Positions 51,747-61,429 of a DNA stretch of 64,000 nucleotides are shown here, piece after piece. The first letter of the stretch is position 1; each line of letters starts with the position of its first letter. The notes beneath the pieces were generated by a model that saw only the letters and a list, made by a program, of their open reading frames with translations, was not told the DNA's origin and ran no database searches. This stretch comes from Roseitranquillus sp963776845 (GTDB taxonomy: Bacteria > Pseudomonadota > Alphaproteobacteria > Rhodobacterales > Rhodobacteraceae): positions 1,302,001 through 1,366,000 of the forward strand of contig CAVZOJ010000002.1 in NCBI GenBank assembly GCA_963776845.1. The letters are read 5' to 3'. The position numbers and the translations under genes were made by a program.

Positions 51747-53795
51747 ATGCCAGATCCTCACGCTCTCCTTTCCTCCGTCTTCGGCTTTCAGTCCTTCCGC
51801 CAGGGCCAGGAGGAAATCGTGCGGGCCGTCTGCGCGGGTCGCGACGTGCTGGCAATCATGCCGACTGGCGGCGGAAAGTCGCTCTGCTACCAGCTGCCGG
51901 CGCTCTGCCGCGATGGCCTGACAGTCGTCATATCTCCGCTTATCGCTTTAATGCGCGACCAGGTCAGGGCGCTGAGGGCGGCGGGCGTCGAAGCGGGCGC
52001 CCTGACCTCGGGTAACACCGAAGCCGAGACGGACGCCGTCTTCGATGCAATGCAGCAAGGTGCGCTCAAGCTGCTCTACATTGCGCCAGAGCGGCTTGCA
52101 TCTGCGGGCACGACGCAGATGCTGCGGCGGGCCGCCGTTGGTCTCATCGCGGTGGACGAGGCGCATTGCGTCAGCCAGTGGGGGCACGATTTCCGCCCCG
52201 ACTACCTGCGGATCGGGACGCTGCGGCGCGAGCTCGACGTTCCCCTCGCGGCCTTCACAGCGACTGCCGATGCAGAGACGCGGGAAGAGATCGTCACAAG
52301 GCTCTTTGGCGGTGACCGTCCGGAGACGTTTCTGCGCGGTTTCGACCGGCCGAACATCCACCTGGCTTTCCGACCGAAGGACGGGCCGCGCCGCCAGATC
52401 CTCGACTTCGCCGCCGCGCGGCCGGGGCGGTCGGGCATCGTCTATTGCGGAACGCGGGCCAAGACCGAAGCGATCGCCGGCGCTCTCCGCGACAGCGGGC
52501 ACGCCGCTCGCGCCTATCACGGCGGGATGGACGCGGAGGCACGCCGCGACGTCGAGGCGGCGTTTCAGACCGAGGACGGGCTGATCGTCGTGGCGACGGT
52601 GGCGTTCGGCATGGGCATCGACAAGCCAGACATTCGCTGGGTCGCTCACGCCGACCTGCCGAAGTCGATCGAGGCGTACTATCAGGAAATCGGTCGCGCC
52701 GGCCGAGATGGAGCGCCGGCCGAGACGATGACGCTCTTCGGCGCCGACGACATCCGGCTTCGTCGCAGCCAGATCGACGAAGGCGCCGCGCCGGCTGAAC
52801 GCAAGCGCGCCGACCATGGCCGCCTGAACGCGCTTCTAGGACTGGCCGAGGCCCTTCGCTGCCGCCGCGTGGAGCTCCTTCGCTATTTCGGAGAGGCCGC
52901 CGAGCCGTGCGGCAACTGCGACCTCTGCGACCGGCCGCCCGAGGTCTTCGACGGCACCGAGGCGGCGCAGAAGGCGCTGTCGGCCATCCTGAGGACCGAG
53001 GAGCGCTTTGGAGCGGGTCACCTCATCGACATCCTCGTCGGACAAGAGACCGACAAGATCAGGCAGTGGCGTCACGACAAGCTGCCGACCTTCGGCGTCG
53101 GGCGCGAGTTCGACCGCAGGGGGTGGCAGGCGGTCTTCCGGCAACTGACGGCACGGGATCTCGTCCGCCCCGACCCCGACAGGCATGGCGCCCTGCGGAT
53201 GACGGAGACGGCGCGGCCCGTCCTGCGCGGCGAGACGCGGGTCGAGCTCCGCCGCGACGTCCTGACCCGGCGGGATCGCCCGGCCGCCAAGCCCATCGTC
53301 GCCGAGGAGGATGCGCCGCTTCTCTCGGCGCTGAAAGGCCGCCGGCGGGAACTGGCACAGGCGCAAGGCGTCCCCGCCTACGTCGTCTTTCCCGACCGGA
53401 CCTTGATCGAGATGGCCGAGCGGCGCCCGCAGACGGTCGACGAGATGGCCCGCATCCAAGGTGTGGGTGCGGTCAAGCTTGAGCGCTATGGCGCCGACTT
53501 TCTGCGCGTCATCACGGGGGCGACACCGCAACAGCAGCACCCGGCGCGCCGCAAGCTTGCCGGCGGTCCGGCAGGCGTCCTCTTCGATCGTCTGCACGCG
53601 GCCCAGCGGGATCTTGCGCGTGGCGAGGACGGCCGCGGGCGACCGCTCTCGCTGACGAATCGTACGCTGCGAGCGATCGCGGAGACCCGGCCGCGTTCTT
53701 TCGAAGATCTTGCACGGATCGCCGGCGTCGGCGAGCAGAAGGCGGAGCGCTTCGGTCCTGCCTTTCTCAGCATCCTGAGCGAAGAGGAGGGGTGA
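51747..53795 (+). CDS. recQ: ATP-dependent DNA helicase RecQ
   Basis: A 682-residue 3'-5' DNA helicase. Motif 0 FGFQSFRQGQEEIV, motif I IMPTGGGKSLCYQLPA, motif II AVDEAHCVSQWGHDFRPDY, motif III FTATAD, IV GIVYCGTRA, V ATVAFGMGIDKPDIRWV and VI QEIGRAGRDGAP are intact. The RQC zinc site uses four Cys (C in LRCRRVE, then EPCGNCDLC). Two HRDC domains follow: about 540-605 (GVPAYVVFPDRTL) and 620-680 (PLSLTNRTLRAIAETRP). The ATG at 51747 gives the family start MPDPHALLSSVFGF. Two HRDC units are common in this order. Confidence 0.95.
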   Translation: MPDPHALLSSVFGFQSFRQGQEEIVRAVCAGRDVLAIMPTGGGKSLCYQLPALCRDGLTVVISPLIALMRDQVRALRAAGVEAGALTSGNTEAETDAVFDAMQQGALKLLYIAPERLASAGTTQMLRRAAVGLIAVDEAHCVSQWGHDFRPDYLRIGTLRRELDVPLAAFTATADAETREEIVTRLFGGDRPETFLRGFDRPNIHLAFRPKDGPRRQILDFAAARPGRSGIVYCGTRAKTEAIAGALRDSGHAARAYHGGMDAEARRDVEAAFQTEDGLIVVATVAFGMGIDKPDIRWVAHADLPKSIEAYYQEIGRAGRDGAPAETMTLFGADDIRLRRSQIDEGAAPAERKRADHGRLNALLGLAEALRCRRVELLRYFGEAAEPCGNCDLCDRPPEVFDGTEAAQKALSAILRTEERFGAGHLIDILVGQETDKIRQWRHDKLPTFGVGREFDRRGWQAVFRQLTARDLVRPDPDRHGALRMTETARPVLRGETRVELRRDVLTRRDRPAAKPIVAEEDAPLLSALKGRRRELAQAQGVPAYVVFPDRTLIEMAERRPQTVDEMARIQGVGAVKLERYGADFLRVITGATPQQQHPARRKLAGGPAGVLFDRLHAAQRDLARGEDGRGRPLSLTNRTLRAIAETRPRSFEDLARIAGVGEQKAERFGPAFLSILSEEEG

Positions 53796-53967
53796 GCGGC
53801 CGCGTCGGACGGAGCTGCCGCGGGCGAAGGAGGCCCCGACGCAGCTCCTCCCCGAAAGCCGCCGGTATCACCCGGAAAGTCGCTCTTGACCCAGGTGCCC
53901 GCGGCACCGCTGGGACCGCTCGCCCTGAGGGCGTTCGAGGCAGCAGCCCGCCTGCCCTATCTCCGTC

Positions 53968-55143
53968 TCACATCCGCTCCAGCGCCATCGCGATGCCTTG
54001 CCCGCCGCCGATGCACATGGTCACGAGGGCGCGGCGGCCGCCGGTCCTTTCGAGTTCGGCGATTGCCTTGACCACGAGTATCGCCCCCGTCGCGCCGACC
54101 GGATGGCCTAGCGCAATGGCGCCGCCGTTCGGGTTCACGCGGGCGGCGTCGAGGCCGAGCGCCTTGTTCACCGCCAGCGCCTGCGCGGCGAACGCCTCGT
54201 TCGACTCGATCACGTCGAAGTCGTCGGCTGAAAGGCCAGTGCGCGCCATCAACCGCTCGACCGCCGGAACCGGGCCAATACCCATAACCTCCGGCCGGAC
54301 CCCGGCGTGGGCGTAGCCGAGGATCCTCGCCCGCGGCCGCAGCCCCGCCTTCTCTGCCGCTTCGGCCCTCGCCAGAACGAGGGCGGCGGCGCCGTCGTTG
54401 ATGCCGCTTGCGTTTCCGGCCGTCACCGTTCCCTCCTTGCGGAAGACGGGCTTCAGGCTAGCGAGCTTCTCGGCGGTCGTGGCCTTGGGATGCTCGTCGC
54501 GGGCGAAGGAGACCATCTCGCGCTTCACCTTGACCTCGACGGGGACGATCTGTTCCTCGAACCGACCGGCTTCGATCGCAGACAACGCGCGCGTCTGACT
54601 CTCCAGGGCGAAGGCGTCCTGTGCCTCACGTCCGATCTGGTTCTCCTCCGAGACGTTCTCGGCCGTGACGCCCATGTGCCCTGTACCAAACGGGCAGTTC
54701 AGCGCGCCAAGCATCATGTCCAGCGCCGCGACATCGCCCATCTTCTGACCCCAGCGCGCCGCCGGCAGCGCATAGGGAGAGCGGCTCATGCTCTCGGCGC
54801 CACCGGCCAGAGCGAAGTCGGTGTCGCCCGCCATCAGCGCCTGCGCCGCCGAGACCACGGCCTGCGCACCCGAACCGCAGAGGCGATTGACGTTCATCGC
54901 CGGTACGGTCTCGGGGATGCCGGCCTGAATTGCAGCGACGCGCGAGAGATACATGTCGCGCGGCTCGGTGTTGATCACGTGACCGAACACGACCGTGCCG
55001 ATCTGGCCCGGCTCGACGTTGGCACGCTCCAGCGCCGCTTCGGCCGCGACGGTCGCGAGCTCGATCGGCGGGGTCGATGCGAGCGATCCACCAAAGGTGC
55101 CGATGGCGGTGCGCGCGCCGCCAAGGATGACGATGTCGGTCAT
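53968..55143 (-). CDS. Acetyl-CoA C-acetyltransferase (beta-ketothiolase)
   Basis: A 391-residue thiolase. Catalytic residues: C89 in NRLCGSGAQAV, H347 in GGAIALGHPVGATGA, C377 in TMCIGGGQG, and the NEAF loop. It condenses two acetyl-CoA or cleaves 3-ketoacyl-CoA; here it fits acetoacetyl-CoA formation for PHB or fatty-acid breakdown, but chain length cannot be told from sequence. The ATG (55143) overlaps the stop of the upstream phosphoesterase gene (55140). Confidence 0.93.
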   Translation of the reverse strand: MTDIVILGGARTAIGTFGGSLASTPPIELATVAAEAALERANVEPGQIGTVVFGHVINTEPRDMYLSRVAAIQAGIPETVPAMNVNRLCGSGAQAVVSAAQALMAGDTDFALAGGAESMSRSPYALPAARWGQKMGDVAALDMMLGALNCPFGTGHMGVTAENVSEENQIGREAQDAFALESQTRALSAIEAGRFEEQIVPVEVKVKREMVSFARDEHPKATTAEKLASLKPVFRKEGTVTAGNASGINDGAAALVLARAEAAEKAGLRPRARILGYAHAGVRPEVMGIGPVPAVERLMARTGLSADDFDVIESNEAFAAQALAVNKALGLDAARVNPNGGAIALGHPVGATGAILVVKAIAELERTGGRRALVTMCIGGGQGIAMALERM

Positions 55144-55952
55144 GTGTTCCTCTCCCCGATGTCGATGACCGTGATCTCAGGTGGCCGCCCGACTCGCAAG
55201 GGAAAGAGGACGAATCCGGCGCCGCCGGAGACCACGAGATGGCGTCCAGCCTCGACGATATGACCCCACGCGTACCGGCTCCCGTAGTCCGAGGGGATGC
55301 GCGGGGTCCAGCCGAACGGCGCGATCTGGCCGCCGTGGGTATGGCCGCTGATCTGCAGCGTCGCGCGCGCGTCCTCTGCGAAGATGTCCGGCTCGTGCGC
55401 GACGAGTATGGCGGGAGATCCGTTGGGCACACCGGCGAAAGCGGCGTCGGGATCGTCGAGGCCGGGCATGTCGAGCGGAGCCCTGGCTCGGCGGCTATCC
55501 ACCCCGACGAGCCAGGTGCCGCCCAACTCGACCGATCGATTGTCGAGAACTGGCACGCCTGCCGCCTCGAGCGCGGTCCAGGCGCGACACGTCCGGAATC
55601 CGCTTTTCCGGCCGACGGGATCATCCTTCCAGTCGTGGTTGCCAAGCACCGCGAAGGTGCCGAGCGGCGCCTCGAACCGGGCGATCTCTTCGGCGATCAC
55701 CGTCAGGCTCAGCGTCCGGAATGGCAGTGCACGGTCCGCGATGGCGTCGCCCGCGAAGATCGCAAGATCCGGTTGCTGCTCGTTCGACCGATCGATGAGG
55801 TCCGCCAGGATCTTCCGCGTCATCCACCAGCCGCCGGCGTGGACGTCGGACAGAACCACGATCCTCATCGGCCGCAGCTCTGTCCCCGCGATCCGATGGT
55901 TCACGACAACGGGATGCCGCGCGGTGAAGTCCATGCGAAGACCGCTCAGCAC
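55140..55952 (-). CDS. Metallophosphoesterase (calcineurin-like)
   Basis: A 270-residue phosphoesterase with all metal-binding blocks: VVLSDVHAGGW (D-x-H), IFAGDAIADR (GD), GNHDWKDD (GNHD), LVAHEPDIF and SGHTHGGQIAPFG (GHTH). This subgroup is usually preceded by a membrane helix; here none is seen, and the protein begins MLSGLRMDFTARHP from GTG 55952 or, six codons later, at ATG 55934. Substrate not known; UDP-diacylglucosamine-like lipids are substrates of related proteins. Its stop overlaps the thiolase start. Confidence 0.87.
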   Translation of the reverse strand: MLSGLRMDFTARHPVVVNHRIAGTELRPMRIVVLSDVHAGGWWMTRKILADLIDRSNEQQPDLAIFAGDAIADRALPFRTLSLTVIAEEIARFEAPLGTFAVLGNHDWKDDPVGRKSGFRTCRAWTALEAAGVPVLDNRSVELGGTWLVGVDSRRARAPLDMPGLDDPDAAFAGVPNGSPAILVAHEPDIFAEDARATLQISGHTHGGQIAPFGWTPRIPSDYGSRYAWGHIVEAGRHLVVSGGAGFVLFPLRVGRPPEITVIDIGERNT

Positions 55953-55969
55953 GTCGCCGTCAGTCCGGG

Positions 55970-56419
55970 CTATAGTTCAGGGGAGTAAAGCGGAACCGTC
56001 GAGATCGACATCTTCGCGGAGCCCTCCGTCAGCTCGCGCGCATGCGCCAGGTAGATCAGGACGTTGTTCCGCTGGTCGAAGATGCGCTTGATCCGGATGG
56101 ACTTCAGCACGATGGAACGGCGCTGGTTGAAGACGTCCTCGCCGCCCTCCGACATGTCGATGTCACCGATCTCAATCGGGCCGGTCTGGCGACAGGAGAT
56201 CGAGGCATTCGACGGATCCTCGAACCAGTTGCCCTGCGAGAGACGGTCGATCAGACCGCGCTCGAAATAGGCGACGTGGCAGGTCACGCCGGAGACCTCT
56301 GGATCGTTGATCGCCTCGATGATGACATCATTCCCGAGCCAGTCCACATCGACCTCGCCTACCTGTTCGGCGATGGCGGGGCCAGCCGTCAATAAAATGG
56401 CGGTCAGCAGTCTCAGCAT
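55970..56419 (-). CDS. creA: CreA family protein
   Basis: A 149-residue exported protein of the CreA family. Signal peptide LRLLTAILLTAGPAIA, then the full conserved core: GEVDVDWLGNDVIIEAINDPEVSGVTCHVAYFERGLIDRL (in parts: NDVIIEAI, GVTCHVAYFERGLIDR), GNWFEDPSNASISCRQTGPI, and HARELTEGSAKMSISTVPL. Two cysteines (TCHV and SCRQ) are invariant. Function unknown, found beside creBCD in enterics. GGAGG precedes the ATG at 56419. Confidence 0.92.
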   Translation of the reverse strand: MLRLLTAILLTAGPAIAEQVGEVDVDWLGNDVIIEAINDPEVSGVTCHVAYFERGLIDRLSQGNWFEDPSNASISCRQTGPIEIGDIDMSEGGEDVFNQRRSIVLKSIRIKRIFDQRNNVLIYLAHARELTEGSAKMSISTVPLYSPEL

Positions 56420-56659
56420 GCATGCCTCCGTGGGTGGCTCTCGGCCATAGCGGCCGCAGGCCCGATAGTCGGACGGCGGCTGCGACGGTGCAAGATAGGC
56501 GGATTGTCGAGGCATCGGCAGCGACCCGGAGCCGGAGCCTGCTTCAACTCCGCTCGCGTCCGCTCCCGCTCCATCTCCGAAAACGCAACATGGACTTCCC
56601 GGCTGCTTCGGCCTCATCCCATCGATCCGCCATGGACGGAGCCAACTCCGGCGGTTCGA

Positions 56660-57477
56660 TCACTTCGGGAAGAGAAACGTCACCTGGGCGCGAACGCCCC
56701 AGCCGTCCGGACCCTCTTCGGGCGCGTCGGCCCAGTACCTTGCGCCAAGGCCGAGCTGGACCGGCTGCTTGCCGAACTTGACGACCTGCGCCACGACGAA
56801 GTTGATCGGAACCGACCACTCCTCCGTCTCCCAGTTGTAGGTGCTTTCGGTATTCACCGAGAACGAGGTGGCCTTGGGCGTCGTGTAGGCCAAGAACGGC
56901 TGTAGAAACGTCGCCGACTGATCGCCGTACTCGTCGTCTCCGCTGATCGACCAGACATGGTTGGCAAGCCCGCCGACGGTCCAGGGGCCGGATTGCTTCA
57001 AGGCGACTCCGGTGATTCCCGCGCCCCATTGATCGGGGGCAACGTCGTCGCTGGCGGTCGGAAGCTGGAAGAACGGGCCCGACGCCCCAAATCAAACCGC
57101 CGGCCGTCGGTTTCTTCGGCGAGAAGAAGAAGCTTTGCGTGATGTTACCGAAGCCGGTTTGTGAGCCGGAACCCGACGCGAGATCGTCCTGATCGACGAG
57201 CGGGATGATCGTGCGCGAGATCACGTTCCAGTTCGGGCTGATGGAGAACGGGATCACCGGCTGGATGTTGATGTAGCTTTGCTGCCCGGACCCGTCGCCG
57301 TAGCCGTCGTTGTAATTGTACTGGAACGGAACGCTGATCAGGTCCGCGACCGGGTTCGAGAGCTTCTTGGCGAGATCGGCGCCGTCGGCAGCCCCGCTCG
57401 TTGCATCGGAGGTCTGCGAAATGGCGATGGCCGGGGAGTGCAAGGCAAGCGAGTGCGGACAGAACGAACTTCAGCAT
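56660..57477 (-). CDS. Outer-membrane beta-barrel (phenol-degradation MetA-like) protein, two frameshifts
   Basis: After correction about 272 residues. MLKFVLSALACLAL begins a signal peptide that continues in a second frame after an extra C near 57435 (PAIAISQTSDAT). The mature part is beta-rich with aromatic ends: VADLISVPFQYNYNDGYGDG, YINIQPVIPFSISPNWNVISR, FGNITQSFFFSPKKPTAGGLIWGVGPV. Another shift near 57080 leads to WTVGGLANHVWSISG, FLQPFLAYTTPKATSFSVNTE and the aromatic C-terminus RAQVTFLFPK, as in barrels. Such proteins are often called transporters. It is the last gene of a leftward cluster with DUF1254 proteins. Confidence 0.75.
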
Positions 57478-57554
57478 GTTGGCGGCTCCGGGAGAGTTGG
57501 TGAAGAATGCGGTGCCCCAAACGTTCGGCGCGCCGGCGGCAGTTCGATGGCTCG

Positions 57555-58116
57555 TCAGTAGAGTGCCGCACGCCGGAAGGCGCGCCGATCGACGCCGGCG
57601 ACAGAGAGCGGCGTCAGCGGCATGCCGATGATGTCGATGAAGACCGAGACGTTCTCGCCCAGGACCGGCATGTCGCCGGCGATGATCTGCGCACAGGTAG
57701 TGCAGGTCGCCGTTCGCGAGCACCGGATCTTTAAGCACGGCGACGGTCTGGCGGAGCGTGCCGTCCTCGAGGATCGAGATGTCGGCGTTCGGCGGGTCGC
57801 TGAGGAAGCTGTCCTTGCCTTCGCTCCAGAACGGCACGAACGACTCCGTGGTCATGGTACCGGCGATCCGATCGGGCCGGTCGGAGAAGAACAGCGTCGT
57901 CGGGCCGACGTCGTGCAGGGTGAGGCGGTTGCGGTCGGCGGCGAAGGCCATGGAATCGGCGGTCTGGACGAACAGGAAGTCCGCGTTCGCTGCGGATGCG
58001 TCTTGAGCAAACGCCGCTCGCTGGCCGAGGAGGGCGCCGGCGAGGCCGGTGGCGCCGGCGATCAACTGCCGCCGGCTCGGCCCGGGCGCGGCGCGCAGGG
58101 TGTCGGAAGATGTCAT
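57555..58116 (-). CDS. Tat-exported protein of the DUF1254 cluster, one frameshift
   Basis: About 187 residues. A Tat signal is clear: SRRQLIAGATGLAGALLGQRAAFA with twin Arg. The mature part is conserved in my reading: DFLFVQTADSMAFAADRNRLTLHDVGPTTLFFSDRPDRIAG (in parts: FLFVQTADSM, TTLFFSDRPDRIAG), ESFVPFWSEGKDSFLSDPPNADISI. Near 57690 a shift leads to IIAGDMPVLGENVSVFIDIIGMPLTPLSVAG and the stop at 57555. Family known only as a conserved hypothetical; the mature part looks like a beta-sandwich. Lies between the outer-membrane protein gene and the DUF1254 pair. Confidence 0.75.
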
Positions 58117-58248
58117 CGGTTTTCCTTCCTGATGTCCGGCGGTCGCGCGGTCGCCGATCTGTGCGGGTCGCGCGCTTCCACCGGAAAGAGTTTGGATGGG
58201 ATTGCAGCTCAGGGCCTGCGTGGCACTGAGCATATTGGCAGAGATGCC

Positions 58249-59865
58249 TTATTCCGCGACCTCGATCTCGCTGATCCGCCACGACTTGTCGAAGAACGAC
58301 GGCAGCGGGCTGTAGAGGCGCAAGATGGTGAACCAGCCCTTGTCGGGGTCGGTCTGGATCCAATTGCCGCGGTCCACGCCATCCGGCTGATCGGGGCTGA
58401 ACCAGACGGTGGTGGAGCCGTCCTCGGCCACCGTCGCTGCCGGCGAGGGATAGCTCTGGGAGCCGGCGCGTGGGTACTTCTGCGGCGTCTGCAGCATCGA
58501 GCGGGTCTGGTTGTCGTAGACGGTGAGCGACCAGAACGCCTTGGCCGGGATGTCCTTGGGCAGCGTCACCTTGTAGGTCTTGCCGCCGTCGAAAACGTCG
58601 CCGGCGGGGTCAAGGAACGCCATCAGGTACTGCGATCCGACGCCGGGGATGTTCATGATCATGCCGGGGCTGTCGAGCGTGTAGCCGTAATAGAAGGCCG
58701 TGCGCGAATCGAGCGTCCGCGCGCCGGTCGGCGGCAGCGGCGTGAACACGCCGTCTGCGAAGGCGGGCGGCGGGGTCTCGAAGAAGGCACCGCCTTCCCA
58801 GAGCATGCTGCCCCACATCGAGCCGTCGTAATAGGCCCAGTCCGGGTGTTGCGAATAGGGGCGCCAGTTCAGCACCCGGCCGGCTGCCTGGCCGACGGCG
58901 GCGGCGTCCGACAGGATCTTCTTCATTCGGTCGTCGGGGGCGAATTCCTTGCCCTTGACGATGCCGATGGCGGCGAGTTGCCCGGCGAGTTCCACGTCAT
59001 AGCTGGTGGCGGGCTCGGCCTGCACGTTCTCGTTGATCCAGTCGTAGAAGCCGATATCGCTGGGCGGGATGGTGTTGAACGACACGCCGCTCGCCTCGAC
59101 GAACTTGGTTTCCGGAACCTTCGCGTCCTCCCCAAGGCGGACGGCGCCGGTCAGCGCCTCGGCGATGCTGGTGCCGAAGCCGCCCTCCGAATACGGGTAT
59201 ATCTTCATGTTGGCCTTGATGTTGGCGACCGCCGGCTTGGGATCGCCGTTCACCAGATAGGCGCGCGAAGCGTAGAGGATGCGGTTTGTCTTCGAGTGGG
59301 CGACGAAATAGCCACCCTCCGGCAAGGGGCCGTCGTAGTCGGGTCCGACGATCAGGTACTTTCCGCCCTGGCCGCGATCCGGCCCCGGGCCGCCGACATC
59401 GATGATCCACGAGAACCACATGTCGTTGATGGTCCCAACGCCGTCCGAGGGCTGTTCGATCACCATCGGCCCCTTCGAGAGGTCGATGACGGAGAGGTAG
59501 TAGACGGTGTCGGCGTTCCCGGTCAGGAACAGCGAGGCCGAGTCGAGCAGCTCGGACGTGATGGCAACGTCGTTGTAGTCGGCGCCGATGCTCTGGAAGC
59601 CCTTGTGGAACCCCAGGGCAGACGCGCCGCGGAAACTGTTGTTGTAGACGTTCAGCGCGCGGGTGAAGTCGAGCGCGTCAAAGACCTTTTTCGCGGTCTC
59701 GGCGCTGGGTGCGCCGTCCTTGAAGTCCAGCGTACCGATGGAGGTCTCGATCCTGTCGGGCGCACCAAGCGCATCGATCGTCTCTTGCGTGACTTCAGCG
59801 TGCGCCGCCGCCGGTAGCGACATCGCCAGCACAAGCCCGCACGTCCTTGGAATTCGCAGCATCAT
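58249..59865 (-). CDS. DUF1254/DUF1214 domain protein, paralogue 1
   Basis: A 538-residue exported protein. Signal peptide IPRTCGLVLAMSLPAAAHA. Residues 30-230 are DUF1254 (FHKGFQSIGADYNDVAITSELLDSASLFLTGNADTVYYL, read as NDVAITSELLDS and NADTVYYLSVIDL). Residues 330-530 are DUF1214 (KVTLPKDIPAKAFWSLTVYDNQTRSMLQT, read as PAKAFWSLTVYD, and RGNWIQTDPDKGWFTILRLYSPL). It shares KxFAPDDRMKKxL and KSWRxxEIE with paralogue 2. AGAGGAAC precedes ATG 59865. Reaction unknown; the fold has been noted in several surface and secreted proteins. Confidence 0.9.
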   Translation of the reverse strand: MMLRIPRTCGLVLAMSLPAAAHAEVTQETIDALGAPDRIETSIGTLDFKDGAPSAETAKKVFDALDFTRALNVYNNSFRGASALGFHKGFQSIGADYNDVAITSELLDSASLFLTGNADTVYYLSVIDLSKGPMVIEQPSDGVGTINDMWFSWIIDVGGPGPDRGQGGKYLIVGPDYDGPLPEGGYFVAHSKTNRILYASRAYLVNGDPKPAVANIKANMKIYPYSEGGFGTSIAEALTGAVRLGEDAKVPETKFVEASGVSFNTIPPSDIGFYDWINENVQAEPATSYDVELAGQLAAIGIVKGKEFAPDDRMKKILSDAAAVGQAAGRVLNWRPYSQHPDWAYYDGSMWGSMLWEGGAFFETPPPAFADGVFTPLPPTGARTLDSRTAFYYGYTLDSPGMIMNIPGVGSQYLMAFLDPAGDVFDGGKTYKVTLPKDIPAKAFWSLTVYDNQTRSMLQTPQKYPRAGSQSYPSPAATVAEDGSTTVWFSPDQPDGVDRGNWIQTDPDKGWFTILRLYSPLPSFFDKSWRISEIEVAE

Positions 59866-59929
59866 CCGTGTTCCTCTTGTTTCGGTTGTCCCGATGTGTC
59901 TGTCCGCCAAGCCTCTGCCCGGCTGCGCC

Positions 59930-61429
59930 TCACTGAACCAATTCGATTTCTCCGGGCCGCCAGGACTTGTCGATCCAGGGCTCGAGCGGGCCGTACATGC
60001 GCAGGATGGTGAACCAGCTTTTGCCAGGAACCGTCTGGAGCCAGTTGCCTTCCTTGCCCTCCGGCGCTTCAGGCGCGAAATAGACGTCGTAGGAGCCGTC
60101 GGCGTTTGCCGTCATGCCGCTGGTCTGGCTGCCAATGGTCGGAAACTGCTGCCCGGTCTGAAGCTGCGAGCGGGTCTGGGTGTCGTAGAGCGTGACCGCC
60201 CAGAAGTCGTTGACCGGGACGTCCTTGGGCAGGGTGAGCTTGTAGGTCTTCGCGCCGTCGAAGGCCTGCTTGTCGGAGTCGAGAAACGCCAAGGCGTAGT
60301 CCGACCCTGCGCCGGCCCGCGTGGTGGCCATTGCCGGAGTCACGCCTCCTGCGTTGAAGTAGTACAGCACACGCGCGTCGAGGCTCATCGTGCCGTCGGC
60401 TGCGAAGCTGGTGTTCTTGTTCGCGAAGGCCGTGGACCAGACGCTGTTGGGATCGTCCGGATAAATTCGCACGCCGTCGATACGGGGATGGTAGGTGATG
60501 GTGCGCGACGTGGCGTCCGCAAGGGTCGCGGCTTCGGTCAAGAGCTTCTTCATCCGGTCGTCGGGGGCGAAGGGCTGACCCTTGACGATGCCGATGGCGG
60601 CGATCTCACCGCGGACCTCGGGGCCGATGGCATCGATCGGTTCTTCCTGGATGATCTCGTTGAGGTTCTCGAAGTACGAAAAATCGCTGGGGAAGACCGT
60701 GTTGAACGCCTTGTTCGACATGTTGACGAATTCCGTCTCAGCCGGGCTCGCCGCGTCCTTCAGGGGATAAACCTTCAGGTTCGAGGTGATGTTCTCCACC
60801 GCCGGCTTCAGCCCGTCCTTGATCGACCCGCGCAGGAACATGAAGTTGCGGTTCGTCGGCGGCTTCAGCAGGAAGTGCCCGTCGGGGATGTCGCCCGTGT
60901 AGCCGGGCGGCACCACCAGGTACTTGCCGCCCTTGCCCTCGTCCGGCCCGGTGACGCCCATGTTGCCGACGAAACGCTGCCAGGCGTCGTCGAGAAAGCC
61001 GAGCATACCCGGCGGGATCTCAATCACCGTCGGCCCGTCCTTGGCCAGATCGGTGTAGGTGTAGGCGTAGAGCGTCGAGGTGTTGGCGGTGACGACGAGC
61101 GTCTGCGAGTCCAGCAGCTGCTCGAAGATGGCAATCCTGTTCGCCCCTTCGGCGCCCGCATCGGCCAGCCCCTTGCGAACGCTGTACATCGACACGGCGC
61201 CGACATTGTCGAGAAAGACCTCCATCCCGCGCATGCGGTCGAGGTTGTCGTAGACGGTGGCGACGGTGGCGTCGGTCGGCACGCCGTCGAAGAATTCCAG
61301 CGTGCCGATCGCTGTCTCGACCTTGTCGGGAATGGAGATCGACTCGAGTTCTGCAGGCGAGACCTGCCCGAGGGCGGGCCCCATGGCGACAGTGAGTGCG
61401 AAAGCGCTGATGGCGGCCAGGCGGGTCAT
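59930..61429 (-). CDS. DUF1254/DUF1214 domain protein, paralogue 2
   Basis: A 499-residue exported protein with the same two domains as its neighbour: DUF1254 with LLDSQTLVVTANTSTLYAYTYTDLAKDGPTVIE (in parts: ANTSTLYAYTYTDL), and DUF1214 with KLTLPKDVPVNDFWAVTLYD, QTRSQLQT and NWLQTVPGKSWFTILRMYGPLEPW. Shared motifs are FAPDDRMKKLLTEAA and DKSWRPGEIE. Signal peptide MTRLAAISAFALTVAMGPALG; GAGGAG precedes the ATG. The paralogues are separated by 64 bases and co-directional. Start of the cluster; the promoter should be just upstream of 61429. Confidence 0.9.
   Translation of the reverse strand: MTRLAAISAFALTVAMGPALGQVSPAELESISIPDKVETAIGTLEFFDGVPTDATVATVYDNLDRMRGMEVFLDNVGAVSMYSVRKGLADAGAEGANRIAIFEQLLDSQTLVVTANTSTLYAYTYTDLAKDGPTVIEIPPGMLGFLDDAWQRFVGNMGVTGPDEGKGGKYLVVPPGYTGDIPDGHFLLKPPTNRNFMFLRGSIKDGLKPAVENITSNLKVYPLKDAASPAETEFVNMSNKAFNTVFPSDFSYFENLNEIIQEEPIDAIGPEVRGEIAAIGIVKGQPFAPDDRMKKLLTEAATLADATSRTITYHPRIDGVRIYPDDPNSVWSTAFANKNTSFAADGTMSLDARVLYYFNAGGVTPAMATTRAGAGSDYALAFLDSDKQAFDGAKTYKLTLPKDVPVNDFWAVTLYDTQTRSQLQTGQQFPTIGSQTSGMTANADGSYDVYFAPEAPEGKEGNWLQTVPGKSWFTILRMYGPLEPWIDKSWRPGEIELVQ

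Noticed and set aside
46181..53795. Possible defence island (transposase debris, DEAD-box helicase, RecQ)
   Set aside because: The helicases are ordinary chromosomal types, no nuclease, methylase or toxin accompanies them, and the intervening genes are metabolic.
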